A stretch of 64,000 nt of DNA, from contig NW_024104998.1 of assembly GCF_003945595.2 (NCBI RefSeq), forward strand, positions 6,268,721-6,332,720, read 5' to 3'. Both the position numbers and the translations under genes were made by a program. Under the pieces are notes generated by a model. It searched no databases and was not told the origin of the DNA. It saw only the letters and a list, made by a program, of their open reading frames with translations. The stretch is from Pipra filicauda. Taxonomy: Eukaryota; Chordata; Aves; Passeriformes; Pipridae. Shown piece by piece: positions 21,383 through 33,824 of the stretch; the first letter of the stretch is position 1; each line of letters starts with the position of its first letter.

Positions 21383-24300
21383 AAACTCAGGTCTAAAAAT
21401 CCTCATGCACACCTTCTCCATATTTCTCCCTAGTCTACATGTATTATATAAACGATTCTTCAGGGAGCAAGCAACTGTGAGGCTGTAAGATGTGTCCCAG
21501 AGAGGTGTTTTTCCCAGTGAGGGAGAGTCATGGAAAGCCCTGGAAAGGGAGATGAGACCCAATCTAACTAATTCCTGCTCTGTTGCCCATCAGGTGGGTC
21601 ACTGGATGTGTGTGCTGATGTTGACCAGCACAGACATCCCTGACTCCTGCACTGCACTGGGCTCATTAAATTAGGCAGGGAAGATTCCTTCCTTTGGTTT
21701 TTTCCTCTCTCACTTCTCTGGGACACAGAGGAAGGGGAGAAAGTTTCCAGGAGCAGCAGCCTGCAGGGGCTGGGGGAAGCTGAAGTTGGGGGAATGGAAC
21801 CTGACAGCCACCTGAGACACCAAAACCATCATTTCTTTCCACAAACGAGACCAGAGTACCTTTTAGAAAGAAACACACACAAAAAAACTTCACTCCAAAG
21901 CACAAACACTGTGGAAAAAGAAAGCAATTGTCCCAACGGAGTTTTCTCTCAAAGGAAGTCTAATGATGATGGATGTGCCAGCTCCATGGTCTGTGCTCCT
22001 CCTCACAGGCATCCTCTGAGGCAGAAAGGGGGGTTTCTCCCCCAGCACTGTCGCCCAGAAACATTTGAAAGCCGGGCTCCCTCCTACCCCTTCTCCTGGA
22101 AAGGAATTGGATCCCTCCATTCCAGCCGCGGGAGGGAACAGCACGGGGCGTGCTGGGCAATCAACGCCCCAGGCTGGCACATTGTCCTGCTGGGAAGTGT
22201 CAAACTGATGGCCCAGGGACAGTGCTGCTTTATAGCAGTCGTTCCCGAGGGGAGAAACCAAATCTCCCAGGTCTCTCACCCCCAAAGGGCACTGGGATGA
22301 AGTACCTTGCAGCGCAAGCACAACTGGTGCAGTCTCCTTGTTTTAAGGCTTTTTGGAGCAGCGTCCTCCTTCAAATCAGAGAGGTGGGAACTTCGGGAAG
22401 AGAGAGAGAGAAAGCAGGAGCATAACTGAAAGTGTTTTTATCCCAGATCCCCAGCTGAAGGAGATGGTGATGTTTTGCTGCACTCAGGGGAGGGGGAGGT
22501 GAACAGTGATGAACCAGCAGGGCTGACCTTGGACTCTGGTTCGGGCCCAGACTAAAGCACTGGAGATTCTGGTTCTGTTTTTCTGCTGTAAACTGCTTCC
22601 CCTAAGTAATGATATTAAAACTGCCTTAGACAAAAAAGGGGGTGTTAGGAATGGCTTTCTTTTCTTGGACAAGACAGGACAATGCATTTACTATCCTTAT
22701 CTTTCCCTTTGATCCTCTCTCCAGCTTGTTGCTGATGCTGGTTTTAGTGGTTTAACTTGCTCTGTGTGCCACTTGAGGGGGGAAGGAGTGCTCCTGTCAC
22801 GTGTCTAAAGGCATCATAGGACTAGGCAGGACTCCTGATCCTCAGTGGTCAGTGTTATTTACATATGTGCAACCTTGTCCTTAAAACTGATGCCTGGAAT
22901 GTCTGGGAAAACGGTTGCTTTTGCAAAGTTTTACAAATTTTCCCGATTACCGCATTTTTCCCCCTGTAATTTGTGCACATCTGATAAATAGTTGCATTTC
23001 TAAGGTTACATGCGTACTAAGTTTGTACATATATTTAAAAGTTCGAAACCTCTGCCGGGGTGCCTTAGCTAAGAGAGGCAAATGCTGTTTGCTGTGTCAG
23101 CTGATGGTGACACTCTCACCACTCACGTGGACAGCGGGGCCAGGGAAGAGGTAAAAGGGGGGAGTGAAAGGGGGCAGGAGGACTTTGGGACACGGCAGAT
23201 GTGCTTGTCTGCAGCAGGGAAAGGGAAGAACAGCCATGGGCTGTAAAACCTCTTGAAATGAAAAGCAGATTGCTAGAGAGCCAAAATTCAAGGAGAATCC
23301 GTGGCCAAGCAGAACGAGGAGAGTTGCTGCTCTGTTGCTAGGTGATAGATCTGTTATCATGCTAATAGCAATGAGGGATGATACTGGTACCAATAAAGCA
23401 TCTTTCATCTCAGAATTACCCAGGGTTTTCCAGACAGCAAGGCTGTATTATTCCCATTTACTCGAGGCACAGACAGAGATGAATTGATTTGCCAAAGGTC
23501 ACTGACGGATTTCAGAATAAGAAATTGCCCTATTTCAGTTTTATTAGGCCGGGGATTGCCATAAAACCTTTCTTTGCAATCAATCCCTTCCCCTCCGCTC
23601 ATCAATCACCCCACATCCCCTTCTCCTGAGGGGACATGCTCCTGTCTTGTTTGTCATTCTGGGCCTGTTTGGCTTTACAAGATCCCCTGGCCCCAGAGTG
23701 TGGCTTAGCAGGGCTTGTGAAGGGCAGAGCAAACGCCTGGACCGGGCTCAGCTCTTCTGGGGCTGCGGGAACGAGAGGAAAATTTCGAGCTCCAGCTGGA
23801 CAGGGGGGCTGTGTGGGGAGAAATGCAAACCTTACTAAACCCACCCATAACATCTCTCCCTGAGTGTCTGCTCAGCTCTTCCCAGCGCTGGAGCTCTCAG
23901 GTGTGAATCACTGAAGGCATGAGTCAGGCACAGCTTTTTCTGTCATTGTTTCCCGCTGGAGATCGTGAGGGAAACACGGGCAAGCCTCAATTCTGGCACT
24001 TGGATGAAAACAGCAATTTGGTTTCCCCTGAAGAACAGAGTTTCCATGCTGAGGAGGAGCAGCCTGCGGTGTCTTGATGAGCTGCTGTATCTGTGGAGGG
24101 GAGCAGGGTGGGAACACAGCGGGGATGCCGCGGGAGAGGTTTTACTCTGAGTCATCGTTCCCTCGGGGGTCCAGGCTGGATGTGTATCCCACCAGGTGCT
24201 TCCTACTGTGCTTCCAAAGGCACAAACTCAGCAGCTCCCGCTATCTCTAAGAGGAGTGCTGGGACTAGGCACCAAAACAGGGCTTTTATTCTTTATTTTA

Positions 24301-26505
24301 ATCTTTATTTCCTTTTCTTTGTGTGTGTAATGGGGGCGCATCTCATTTGTATCTGACTGTCACTGTGAGAAATTACCCGGTCCTTCTACAATGCAAGTGG
24401 GATGCAAATTGCATTCACGGGAGGTGTTAAGTGTTTTGATGACTCTCCTCGCCTGTTTTTCGTACTTCTCAGACTCTTGGCAAGTTTTTCCTCAGTCTCA
24501 CATATTTCAGTGCTGGAGGACGCAGTCCCAGAATAACTGAAGTACAGGAGCCACACGGCAGCTTTGTGGGTTTTGTTCAAATTGTGTAAAAGACCAAGAC
24601 AATTTAAAACCTCAGGGCATGTCTGTCAGATAGATCCTACTGGACTGCTACATCCTCCTAATTGGCGTAGGGCTGCTAAGAAAAAGTCTGTGGTAGCCCC
24701 GGTCCTGAAAAACATGTGTTTTAGACATGAATTTAAGGTTGGCGTGCGCTTTGCTGGATTGGGACCGGTTTCCTTTGCCATGGGAAAAGCAAAACAAATC
24801 AAAAAAGAGAAAACCCAAACCACCAAAATGCGAACTGTTGCTTTTTTTAGGTGAAAAGCACACCCTGGGCAAGCAGGGATGTTGGGAGAAGTGGAGAGCA
24901 GGGTAACGTGATCCGAGCAAAAGCTCAGTGCGTCAGCGCTGCTCTGAGACTTCAGGTTAAGTCTGACTTGCAGGAGAGCCTGGAAGCTCTGCACAGGATT
25001 AATTCCTCCCAAAAAGCGGAGGTGCCAGGTGGCTGGGCAGAGCAGGCTCTCTGAAACCCGCCTGCACTGCTCCCCTGCAGCAGCTGCAAACAGCTGCAAA
25101 CATCTGCCCTGTCTGTGCTGAGCTGTGTCCCCTCCCTCCCCTCAGCCCCGGGGACTCGTCCCCACGGGGGGGTGCTGGCAGCCAGGCTGAAGTAGGGAGT
25201 GTATTAATCAATTATTTGGTGGGACACAGCAGTCACTTCTCCCAGCAACTTTCCTGACTCTCTGGAGCTTCCACTTGTATGGAAATACTCTTCACACAGC
25301 CCAGGGACTGGGATGGGGAAGACGCCATCTCCCAGGCTGCAGCTGGGAAAATCCCTTCTTGCCAGGTTCCCTGGGCACTCTCTCCATCCAGCAAGGCTTG
25401 TCCCCAGCTGCAGTGCTGTGCTGGGACCCCCTGACCCTCTCCCATGGGCCAGACTCAGCCCCTGAGCTCTCCCAGGAGCTGTTGGAAGGGATAGGGAGCA
25501 GCAAGAGGGAGGCAGAACGAGCTGCTCTTAGAATTGTTTAGAGCTTGTCTTTGATAATAAAGCTCCCACAGCTTCACTCCCAAACCACAGCCGAGAGAAA
25601 CAATGAGTAAATATATTCAAACCAGCCCTGCAACCCAGATAAGGGAACAAATCTATGTTTGGGACACTGGGAGGAGGTTAAACACAAAAAGTAACCTTCA
25701 ACTGCGATTTTCTGTTATTCTCCTCATACGGACAAAAAAAAAAAAAGGACACAAACTGGCTCAGAGTTGCTCCAGGTTTGCACCAGTTGCTCAGTGTGGG
25801 GTCTGGGCTGTGCTGCAGGAGCACCTGAACCTGAGCTGTCTGCCTTTGACTTGCAGCCAAGACTTTCCTGAGGTGGCCCCTTTCCAGAAGCACCACTGGG
25901 CCTTCTGTCTCAGCTGCAGCCCTGATGGAACTGCTGCTGGACAAGGTCCTGCTGATATATCCCAGATAGATCTGCTTCACAGCCAAGCTCTCTCCCCAGC
26001 CCAGCCCTCCCTTGGGCACTCCCTCTCCAACAGCTCACTCCCAACCCTGAGCCTAATCCTGTCCTCAACTGAGCGGGAATGGGTGGCCAACCTTTGGATG
26101 CTAACCAGGGTCACCAGGATTTGGGAATCCTGGTACTTTTCACTGGGAAGATCCCACAAGGTGTGGGAAAGAGTTAAGGAGCCTGAAATGAAAATAGTGA
26201 TTGTTTCGATATTTGGAAGGAAAGGAAGAGAGCAGGATTTCAGGAGCAGTGCATGCCTGTCCCTGTGAGGGAGCAACTTGTTGCTTTAATATAGTATGTG
26301 GGTAGCTGGAATGCCTGGAAGACTTCCTCAAGGAGCAGTGAGGAATTTGTGCCAAGTACTGTGCCCGTGATCAGGATGGTTGCTCTCCCAAGGATACTGC
26401 AGCAAACAAATGGAGAAGAGCAGGGTAACAGGGAGATAATTTTGGTCAGTGTGATAAACTGTCTGCTCCTCATCCAGAAGTGATGCCTGTTTTCTGCAGG
26501 CCCTG

Positions 26506-26524
26506 CAAAAAAAAAAAAAAAAAA
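26506..26524 (+). repeat. Poly(A) tract, about 19 bases
   Basis: An A run following 'ctgcaggccctgc' with no recognisable element upstream. Confidence 0.9.
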
Positions 26525-27020
26525 GGAGCATTTATGTGGGGGTTAGGAGGGAAAGTCTAAATTACTTTTACAGATGCTTAGAGGGAAATTTCTCCCTCCC
26601 CGGGTTCCATGGGGAAATCAGGCAGGGGCTGTTTGCTGATGGAGCTCTCCTGGTGGGAGATGCCCCACAGGCACTGAGGGGAGACAGGAGGCTGGTGAGG
26701 GCCACCAGGAACCTGGGGTGTGACAGGGGGAGGACAGGCAGCCACAGCGTGAGCTGGATCCTGCCCTGATCCCCACAGGGAACAGATCAGTCTGCTCTGC
26801 ATCAGGCAGCTGTCTGACAACAGCCTTCCTGAAACAAGCAGGGGAAGAAAGCAGAGAGTCCTTAGAATTCAGGCACCGGCTCTTGCTTTTGTCACTCGCT
26901 CTTGTCAAAGCCCATTTGTCAGAGGCTCTGCAGGCACAGCACCCAGGGCTCCTCTGCACATGAAGGGCTGAGCCCCTCTTCCCCCCCACCTCCTCCTGCC
27001 TTTTCCTTATCCACCAACAT

Positions 27021-27147
27021 TCATTTAATAGACAGGAACTCATACACCCAAAATGTGACTGTACAGGCTTTGTAAATGATGATGCAGTAGGTCCAGATCC
27101 ACCCCAGCATCAGAGAGATCACTGCAATGATACAGCCACAAAAGAAG
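27021..27147 (-). CDS. Possible terminal exon of an unidentified small membrane protein
   Basis: On the - strand a plausible acceptor (tgatttttccag, its AG opposite 27148-27149) precedes a segment that, after one leading base, reads 41 codons and then TGA at 27021-27023. The residues begin FFCGCIIAVISLMLGWIW and end FWVYEFLSIK. Positions 1-30 are strongly hydrophobic, long enough for one membrane span, followed by one Lys and an aromatic-rich end. The frame is closed by a TGA eight codons before the first Phe codon, so it can only be coding if spliced. I do not recognise the protein and found no upstream exon. Chance hydrophobic translation is a real alternative, so this is a candidate only. 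Confidence 0.25.
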
Positions 27148-28780
27148 CTGGAAAAATCATTTCAGTGACTGTATGGATTGTAAACCACGCTTGTTTCAGT
27201 AACTGGTGGCCTTGCACAGCCACACACAAGTGCCAGGCTGCCTTGGAAGAGAATGGAAAGTCTTTGTGGTCTCAGCCTTCCCAGCAAGTGTTTCTGAATC
27301 CAAATATCTTCTGTCCTCAAAGCCTGAAAAATCCCTCCATGGTGCACTGTGTCTGCATGTGCCTCTGGCTGATTCCTCCAATCTGTTTATGATTTCTGCT
27401 TCAGATCCTCGTGTTCTCCTGAGTTGGATAGGGATAATACAGGCATGATTAAATACTTTGTTAATTCTGCCCTTGACAGGAGCACGCAGTATTGCTCTGT
27501 GTTGGCTGGGATTTTGTTATTTAGGATGGTAATTTTGCCTTGGGAGAGGAAGGGTGGCAATTCCAATGGCCTGTTATAATTAATTATTTGGGTTTTTTTT
27601 ATATCATAAATGAAAGTGGGGGGTTCTGATACTGCACTCTCCTGGGTTTAGAGTTCCTATTAATTGCAGTTTTCTCCGTGGAGCAGCTCAGGCATCCCTG
27701 TTTGTCTGCCAAAGCCCTCAGAGCAAGGGCAGTGGGTTGGCTGCTGTGCCACTCCTTGGCCACTCACCTGCCCCAAAGGGAAGGGTCTCTGTGTTGTCCA
27801 AGGTGTCACCCTCATGACAGGGAGATGCCAAACTGCTGCACACAAGAGAGTTATTTTGGACAGCATGGTGTGGCAAGGAAAGAGGTCAGAAGCCTCTTCA
27901 AGGGCTGATTTTATGGTGTTCCCCCCTCTAAGCATCACATGTGGCAAAGCCATTCACTCCATGCTCAGCACAGGGATTTTCATGTAAAATGGATGCTCCA
28001 CCATATGTAGCTGTGTCATGGTGCTTGTAGGACATGTTGGCATCACACATCCCACTTGACATGCCCTATGAACGTGGGCTGAGTAATTTTAGGTTGTATT
28101 TAAATAAAAGCGACTGTATTTTTTTTCCTGCAAGCACAAGTCAGTTAAAAATACCCTGTTGGTTACTGCTTTGAAAATGCCTTAACACCAACTTAACTCT
28201 CATCACAGAAACAGGGCAGTGGTGACAGTCACATTCAAATGTTCAGCTGCAGAGCAAGCCCACACAAAGATCAGTCAGTGGGAGCAGACCTTGTGTCAGG
28301 ATCTGGTTATTATGATTTTGACAATGTTTAAGACACTACCAACATTTCAGTCCACCACCCCTTGCCATGAGGGCTGCCTTTCTCTGGCCACCACAGCCAT
28401 CCCATTAACCCCAGCTGAACATGGTCCTGATTAATATTATTTTCCTTATGCTCAGAGCCAGTCTCGGTTAAAGCTTTCATTCACCAGCTAATTAGTGGCT
28501 GACATTAAGGGTTATCCATAAAAACTTGGTGGTTAAACCCCAGAGGAGTTTCCCAAAACCTGGGACACTCAGGTGAGGTTGGGACTGCAGCTGGACATGA
28601 CTCTCTTTTAAGTGATTCCTTAAGAAACACAGATGTTCCCTTTTGTCCCTCTGTCCCAGGGGGAAGGAGCTCAGGGCACATCCTGTCCTTGCTGTGCTGA
28701 AGATTTGATTAACATCCTGCCAGGCCCTGAAACCTCCATGCAAGGAGGCATTTCCCAGTGCAGTTCATTTTGACATCGGT

Positions 28781-28818
28781 ATATTTGTTTGATACAGATA
28801 TATTTGTTTGATACAGAT
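28781..28818 (+). repeat. 19-bp perfect tandem duplication
   Basis: The unit atatttgtttgatacagat occurs twice with no mismatch (28781-28799 and 28800-28818), followed by an alternating purine-pyrimidine stretch (atgtgcacacatacatgtgtg). Confidence 0.93.
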
Positions 28819-31608
28819 ATGTGCACACATACATGTGTGTTTATATAAACACAGACATATGAAGGGGAAATGGAAATATGCCATGTCGGCCTCTTGCAAA
28901 AAGACGTGTTAATTCACATGTGAAAGTCTCCTGGCTGGTTAAACAGAGCCAGCACAATAACTGAGCAGCCCACCCCAAACTAGAGAGCCCTTAAAGAAAT
29001 CACAGAAGTGGTCAAAGGCCCTCATGTCTTATTATTTCCACATTATTTTGCAGTTTCACTGGACAAATTGCTTTTGACTGATGGATTTCACTTTTCTGAG
29101 ACACCCCACATATGGAATTATTCAGGACGTTACTGGATATAATACTGTGCTAGAATAATTTAGTTTTATTCCCCGTGCTTCCAAAATCCTAGAGGAACTT
29201 CAAATACTCTTTTAACATTTGTATGTGCACGTTGGCATGTTTGGTTTATCTGGATGACAGTGTAAAAAAATGCCATGAATGGAACACTAAACCAGAGGCT
29301 GAGTCCATACACAGAAACCAGGAGAACTCAGGCACTACTCTTGCAGCATTTTTTATTTGCTATTACTTGTTATTTACTTGCTGTAAATAAGGGCTACATC
29401 CCACTGAGCTTGTCTGTCAAAGAGGTTCAGGAAAACAGTGATGGTGTAATGGACAATGATGCAAAACTCAGCTTCTTTATAGAACAGGAAGAGGAAAATA
29501 TACACAGACCATCCCTCCTGTGGCAATTTAGGCTTAATTTCTGTGTTAGGCAGAGTTCAAGCTGGACCAAAAGGAAGGAAGAGGGTGTTTGCTCTTGCTA
29601 TAGATTTTGTGTGGTGAATGAGGATGATGTCAGGGTATTTGTTTGGAGTGTGTATTGAGGGAAGACAGATTTCTCATACCTTGCTGTTGTAATTGTTTGG
29701 ATTCCCCAGTTTGTTTGCTCTTTCTGAGTGGCTCTTTGGAGGGCAGGGAAACCTGCCTGACCCCCAGCTTTCATCGTGGAGAGAGGAAAACTGGACTGGA
29801 CAGACGCTTCAAAGAACAGTGTCCTGAATTTGTCAGAAAAGCCAGCAAACAAGATGAGGGAAAAGGTTCTCCATGAAAAAGTCCCTGGCTTTTTCAACAC
29901 GGCATTCCCTGTCACTGCTGCATTTGACTCCTGCTCACTATGCCCCACTATCCCACCTCTAAAAACAGCTGAAGCCGAAATGCTGCGTTATTTATAGCTG
30001 CACAATAAAGGAGGAATGTCTATGAAGTCTCTCAGGAGATGTAAATTGTTACAGTTCCTCCAGCACTGCCAAGTGAGGATGTGCCAAAATGTTCAAGTTT
30101 TAGCTGTCCATCACCACTTGCAGTTCGGGTTCTTCGCTCTCTCAAAATTCACCCAGTCATTTTGAGAGTGAACACGTGTCTGTGGGAGAGAGGGATTCAT
30201 AGAGGGCCAGGGAAGGTACCTGTTACCACCAGTCCCTCAGCCCTTCAGGCCAGTTCAGCTGCATCTGTGCTGGGGGCCACAGTAATGCCACTGTTTTGGC
30301 AAGAAGTGCACTTCTCATCCAAACCCCGTTGGCAGAACAGAAGCTGAGCACCATCAGCCTCCTTACAGCTGCTGGGCTCTCCCACTGCCATCTGATGAAG
30401 CACAGGAAAAGGAATTATCCCTCTTCTCTTGCTTCTATTTTGAAAGGATTTGATTACCATTTCAATAGCAAGTTTAGCAGTTGCCCTGTGTTGTGCATCA
30501 TGCACATCTGCAGCCACCTCCTATGTAAGTCTGTTGAGTGTTCAACCTCTTGCCTTTCCTTTTATAGTTCTCTTGGTAGCTTCCCTACCTCATTAGGCTT
30601 TTGAATTCTGAAATAAAAACTCAATGCCTGACTCCTCTGTCCTGCATTTGTTTTTAAAGCCCCATTTGAGGACATTAAATCAAGATCAGAGCCCATAACA
30701 TTCTGTTTTAGGAGCACGGAGTGACTATTTAAGGTGTTTGGGACCTCCATATGATCGTTCATCATAACATTATCCCAGTTCAAATGTTTAATCGTGGCAT
30801 TTTTTCAAATCCCTTTCCAGAAGCTCTATAAATACCTCAGCAACATCTAAAGACCAATTCAGCTGCCAACACCTAAAACTATCTTTTCACACAGCCTGGC
30901 CTTTGCTTTCTCTGCTGCTGAAGGAGATTCTGTTTACATCCCTGGTTTTTATCTGGGAGCCCGTAAATGTTGGGTCCTTTCTCTGGCTCCTGTTTGGTTG
31001 GTGCCCCCAGGGGCTGAATATCTTGCTCTGCAGACGTGGCCCTGTGCTCTTGCTCTTCCAGAGGGGCAGATGAAGGTGTCACTTGAAGACTTCTCCCAAA
31101 TTATGGTCCCCAGCAGTGGTTTCAAGCTGTCGTTCCCTGTAAATCAGTGCCACATTTTGGTGAGAGGCATTTTGGAGACAGTTTGGTGCTCAAAGCAGTG
31201 TGACTGCTAAATGCCTTCCCTCTCCCTCTCCATCCTCTATAAATGAAATTAAAACCTCAGGCAAAAAATAGAAAAGGGGGAAAGCTTTTACACTTTCCCA
31301 GCACACTGGGAAAGGAAACTGCAGGGAGGAAGCCTGAATGATTCGTGGCCTCAGGACATCTTACCCTCTTTGGTCCCTTTCAAGTGAGCTCCTGAGGAGG
31401 ACATGTCTGCATCTGACCTCTCTGGTACCACTAAAAGTCTTCAGTGGATAAAGAAAGACATATAAACCCCAACTTCACAGGCACCAGTTTGGTTGGGCTT
31501 ACTTGTTTTCACTGTTCAGAGTGTGGGAAAGCAACTTTAAAATAGACATTTAGCACATTGGATGAGTGATATTTAGAAGGTTCTGTGCTAGACTAGGGCA
31601 GAACTATG

Positions 31609-31627
31609 TATATATATATATATATAT
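31609..31627 (+). repeat. (TA)n microsatellite
   Basis: About nine TA dinucleotides flanked by atg on both sides. Confidence 0.9.
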
Positions 31628-31709
31628 GTAGGCAAATAGTAAATTCATTGAAAAACGTGCCCTTAGTCTTCCTGGAGTCATCAGTGGCATTGAAACTGTC
31701 TGGGCTGGT

Positions 31710-31747
31710 ACATTTATTTGGGGAAAATACATTTATTTGGGGAAAAG
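31710..31747 (+). repeat. 19-bp tandem duplication
   Basis: The unit acatttatttggggaaaa(t/g) occurs twice head to tail, with only the last base differing. Confidence 0.92.
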
Positions 31748-32014
31748 ATTCATAAAACATCCTGGAGGTTGGGAGATGGGAGTCAAGTCTCCTTGAACAG
31801 AAGGAAAAGAACTAAATTTACCCACATCCCAGTGAGTCCTTTAAGACCTGAAATGGTTCAAAAAGAGGACAGTTCTTCCTGCAGGTTTTAATGCCTTTCT
31901 TTCCTTTTTGTTGGTTTTTCTTTCACAAGTCCAGAAATCCACGTTTTGTCCAAGCTGAAGGGGTTATTTTCTTATTTCTTCCAAAATGCTCTTTATCTAA
32001 TGTCATTTATGATA

Positions 32015-32271
32015 AAATCATGGAATGGTTTGGGTTGGAAGGGATCTTAAAGCTCATCTTGTTCCAACTTCCCTGCCATGGGCAGGGTCACCTTCCACTA
32101 GCCCAGGTTGCTCCAACCTGGCCTTGGACACTCCCAGGGATGGGGCAGCCACAGCTTCTCTGGGCAACCTGTGCCAGGGCCTCCCCACCCTCCCAGCCAA
32201 GAATTCCTTCCCAGTATCTCATCTAAACCTACTCTCTTTCAGCTTGAAGCCATTCCCCCTCATCCTGTCTA
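32015..32271 (-). mobile_element. CR1 LINE 3' end fragment (-)
   Basis: Reverse-oriented CR1: reading the + strand it begins 'aatcatggaatggtttgggt' (the inverted tail) and continues through 'ccactagcccaggttgctcc', 'cagccacagcttctctgggc' and 'ccagccaagaattccttccc' to 'cattccccctcatcctgtct'. It is about 257 bp, 5'-truncated and non-coding. An AT-rich stretch follows it. Confidence 0.92.
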
Positions 32272-33796
32272 TATATATAATTATATGCTATAATTTAAAA
32301 TCTTTAAAATGTGTTTGCAGCCCTGGGCAAAACTGAGCAGTGGGAGGCACACCTGGAAACCCATGGCCTGGTGATGTACATGGAGGGCACAGCTCAGCTC
32401 AGCTGCAGTCAGTTCCCAAGTGCTGCAAAACCTATAAGCACTTACCCAACCCCTACTGAAAAAAAAAAAAAAAGAAGAATACATAAAAATAAAATTAAAA
32501 AAATAAAAATAATTTTAAAAAATTCCCTCCTACTGCTAGGAAAATGTCAAGCTGCTCTGCTTAAAACTTTGGTGGCAGCTAAGGGGATGATACCAAAGCC
32601 TCACACCCACCTTACACCAGTCCTGCAAGCACTTTAAGGTAGGTTTGAGAGCTCAGTGTGTGGGCAGGTCCCACAGATGTCACGCTGCTTTATTTTGTAA
32701 TTTTCAAGGTTCTTTTACACACCTTTCTGGGAGCCTGATGCCAAGTTTCCTCCTAGCCGGGTGGCTTGGCAGGTGTGATGCCTTCTCCTGGGCCTGCTCC
32801 TGCTCTGCTCCCTCTTTCTAGGAACTGGCTGCGATTTTTCTGCTCGGGCATGTTGCACCTGGCAGGTGGAACACGTCATCCCACAGATCTTAGAGAAGGG
32901 GAGAGATGTTTGTGTTGAACCGCAGAATAAAGGGGAAAAAATAACCCTTGCTGGAGATCCAAAGTACGAACGTGTCGGAGTCAAGGATGACACCGTCTCC
33001 TGGCCCTGTTTCCACTGGCTCTGCCCCAAGACCACCCACTTTCAATCCTTGGTCTGCAGGATTGGCCAGCACCCAGCTGACTGGCTTTAAATCTCTTGCC
33101 CCTTTTTCTGCCCCCAACCTCCACCTGACAAATAGTTTTAAAGTTCCCATCAATAACCCCGCAGTTAAGCACAACAGCAAAGGCGGGCTCCCTTTTCCCA
33201 CGTGCATTAGCAGGCCTGGAAAGAGCACAGGTAATAATTCAAGCCCTGTCCATTGGGGTGGTCCATGCCAGCCTTGGAAGGGAGCCCCCAGTTCTGCTGG
33301 TTTCCAGAAATGCCACCTGATAAGCAGCAATTTTCCAAAAGACTCCCCCCTGGAGATGAGCATTGCAAAACTGCTCTGCCTGGGGGATAAAATCCTAAAG
33401 GAGGCTCTGCAGCAAAGGCTGTGAGGGGAGCTGTGGAATGTCCTCCGTGGCTGTAGCAGAGCTCTCCTGCATCTGAGATCTCCCCAGTTCAGCAGAGATC
33501 CAAGGGAAAGCTTCAGAGGGGCCACAGTTCCCAGGGCCTGGCTGCTCCATGGTAGGGCAGGGTGGGCAGACTGGGCGAGAACCCGGATTCCAAATTTCTA
33601 CTGCCTTCAGGGAAGCCGAGAGTTTCATTATTGTGTTTGACATCCCACTCAAAAAGTCTTCCTCTCCATCTTGGTGTCCCTGCAGCAGCAGATGCAGGGG
33701 ACATTAGCATATCATTAGCATACTGCAGTGACTTTGGGATGTACAGTCACCTGATTGCAATTAAAAGTAATTTCTATTCCTGCTCCAGCACATTCA

Positions 33797-33824
33797 ATAG
33801 GTACAATCAGATAGGTACAATCAG
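33797..33824 (+). repeat. 14-bp tandem duplication
   Basis: The unit ataggtacaatcag is repeated perfectly at 33797 and 33811. Confidence 0.9.

Larger units (their letters stand above)
17401..27020. other. Intergenic, no recognised gene
   Basis: I see no recognisable coding exon on either strand. The stretch includes GC-richer patches near 18300-18800 and 22040-22160, the 37-bp duplication at 20956, the T-rich repeat at 21341 and a poly(A) tract at 26506. The longest frames (18067-18621 -, 18647-19228 +, 25603-26268 +) have no domain-like pattern and no consistent splice sites. Confidence 0.6.

Noticed and set aside
25603..26268. 221-codon + strand frame
   Set aside because: No domain pattern or splice structure, and it crosses a poly(A) run encoding Lys. 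Long frames are expected by chance in a 64-kb window.
29275..29658. 127-codon + strand frame with a hydrophobic start and an acidic middle
   Set aside because: No family recognised, and no splice or promoter context supports it.
32890..33525. 211-codon - strand frame
   Set aside because: Composition like other chance frames, and an antisense frame is equally open. Nothing recognised.
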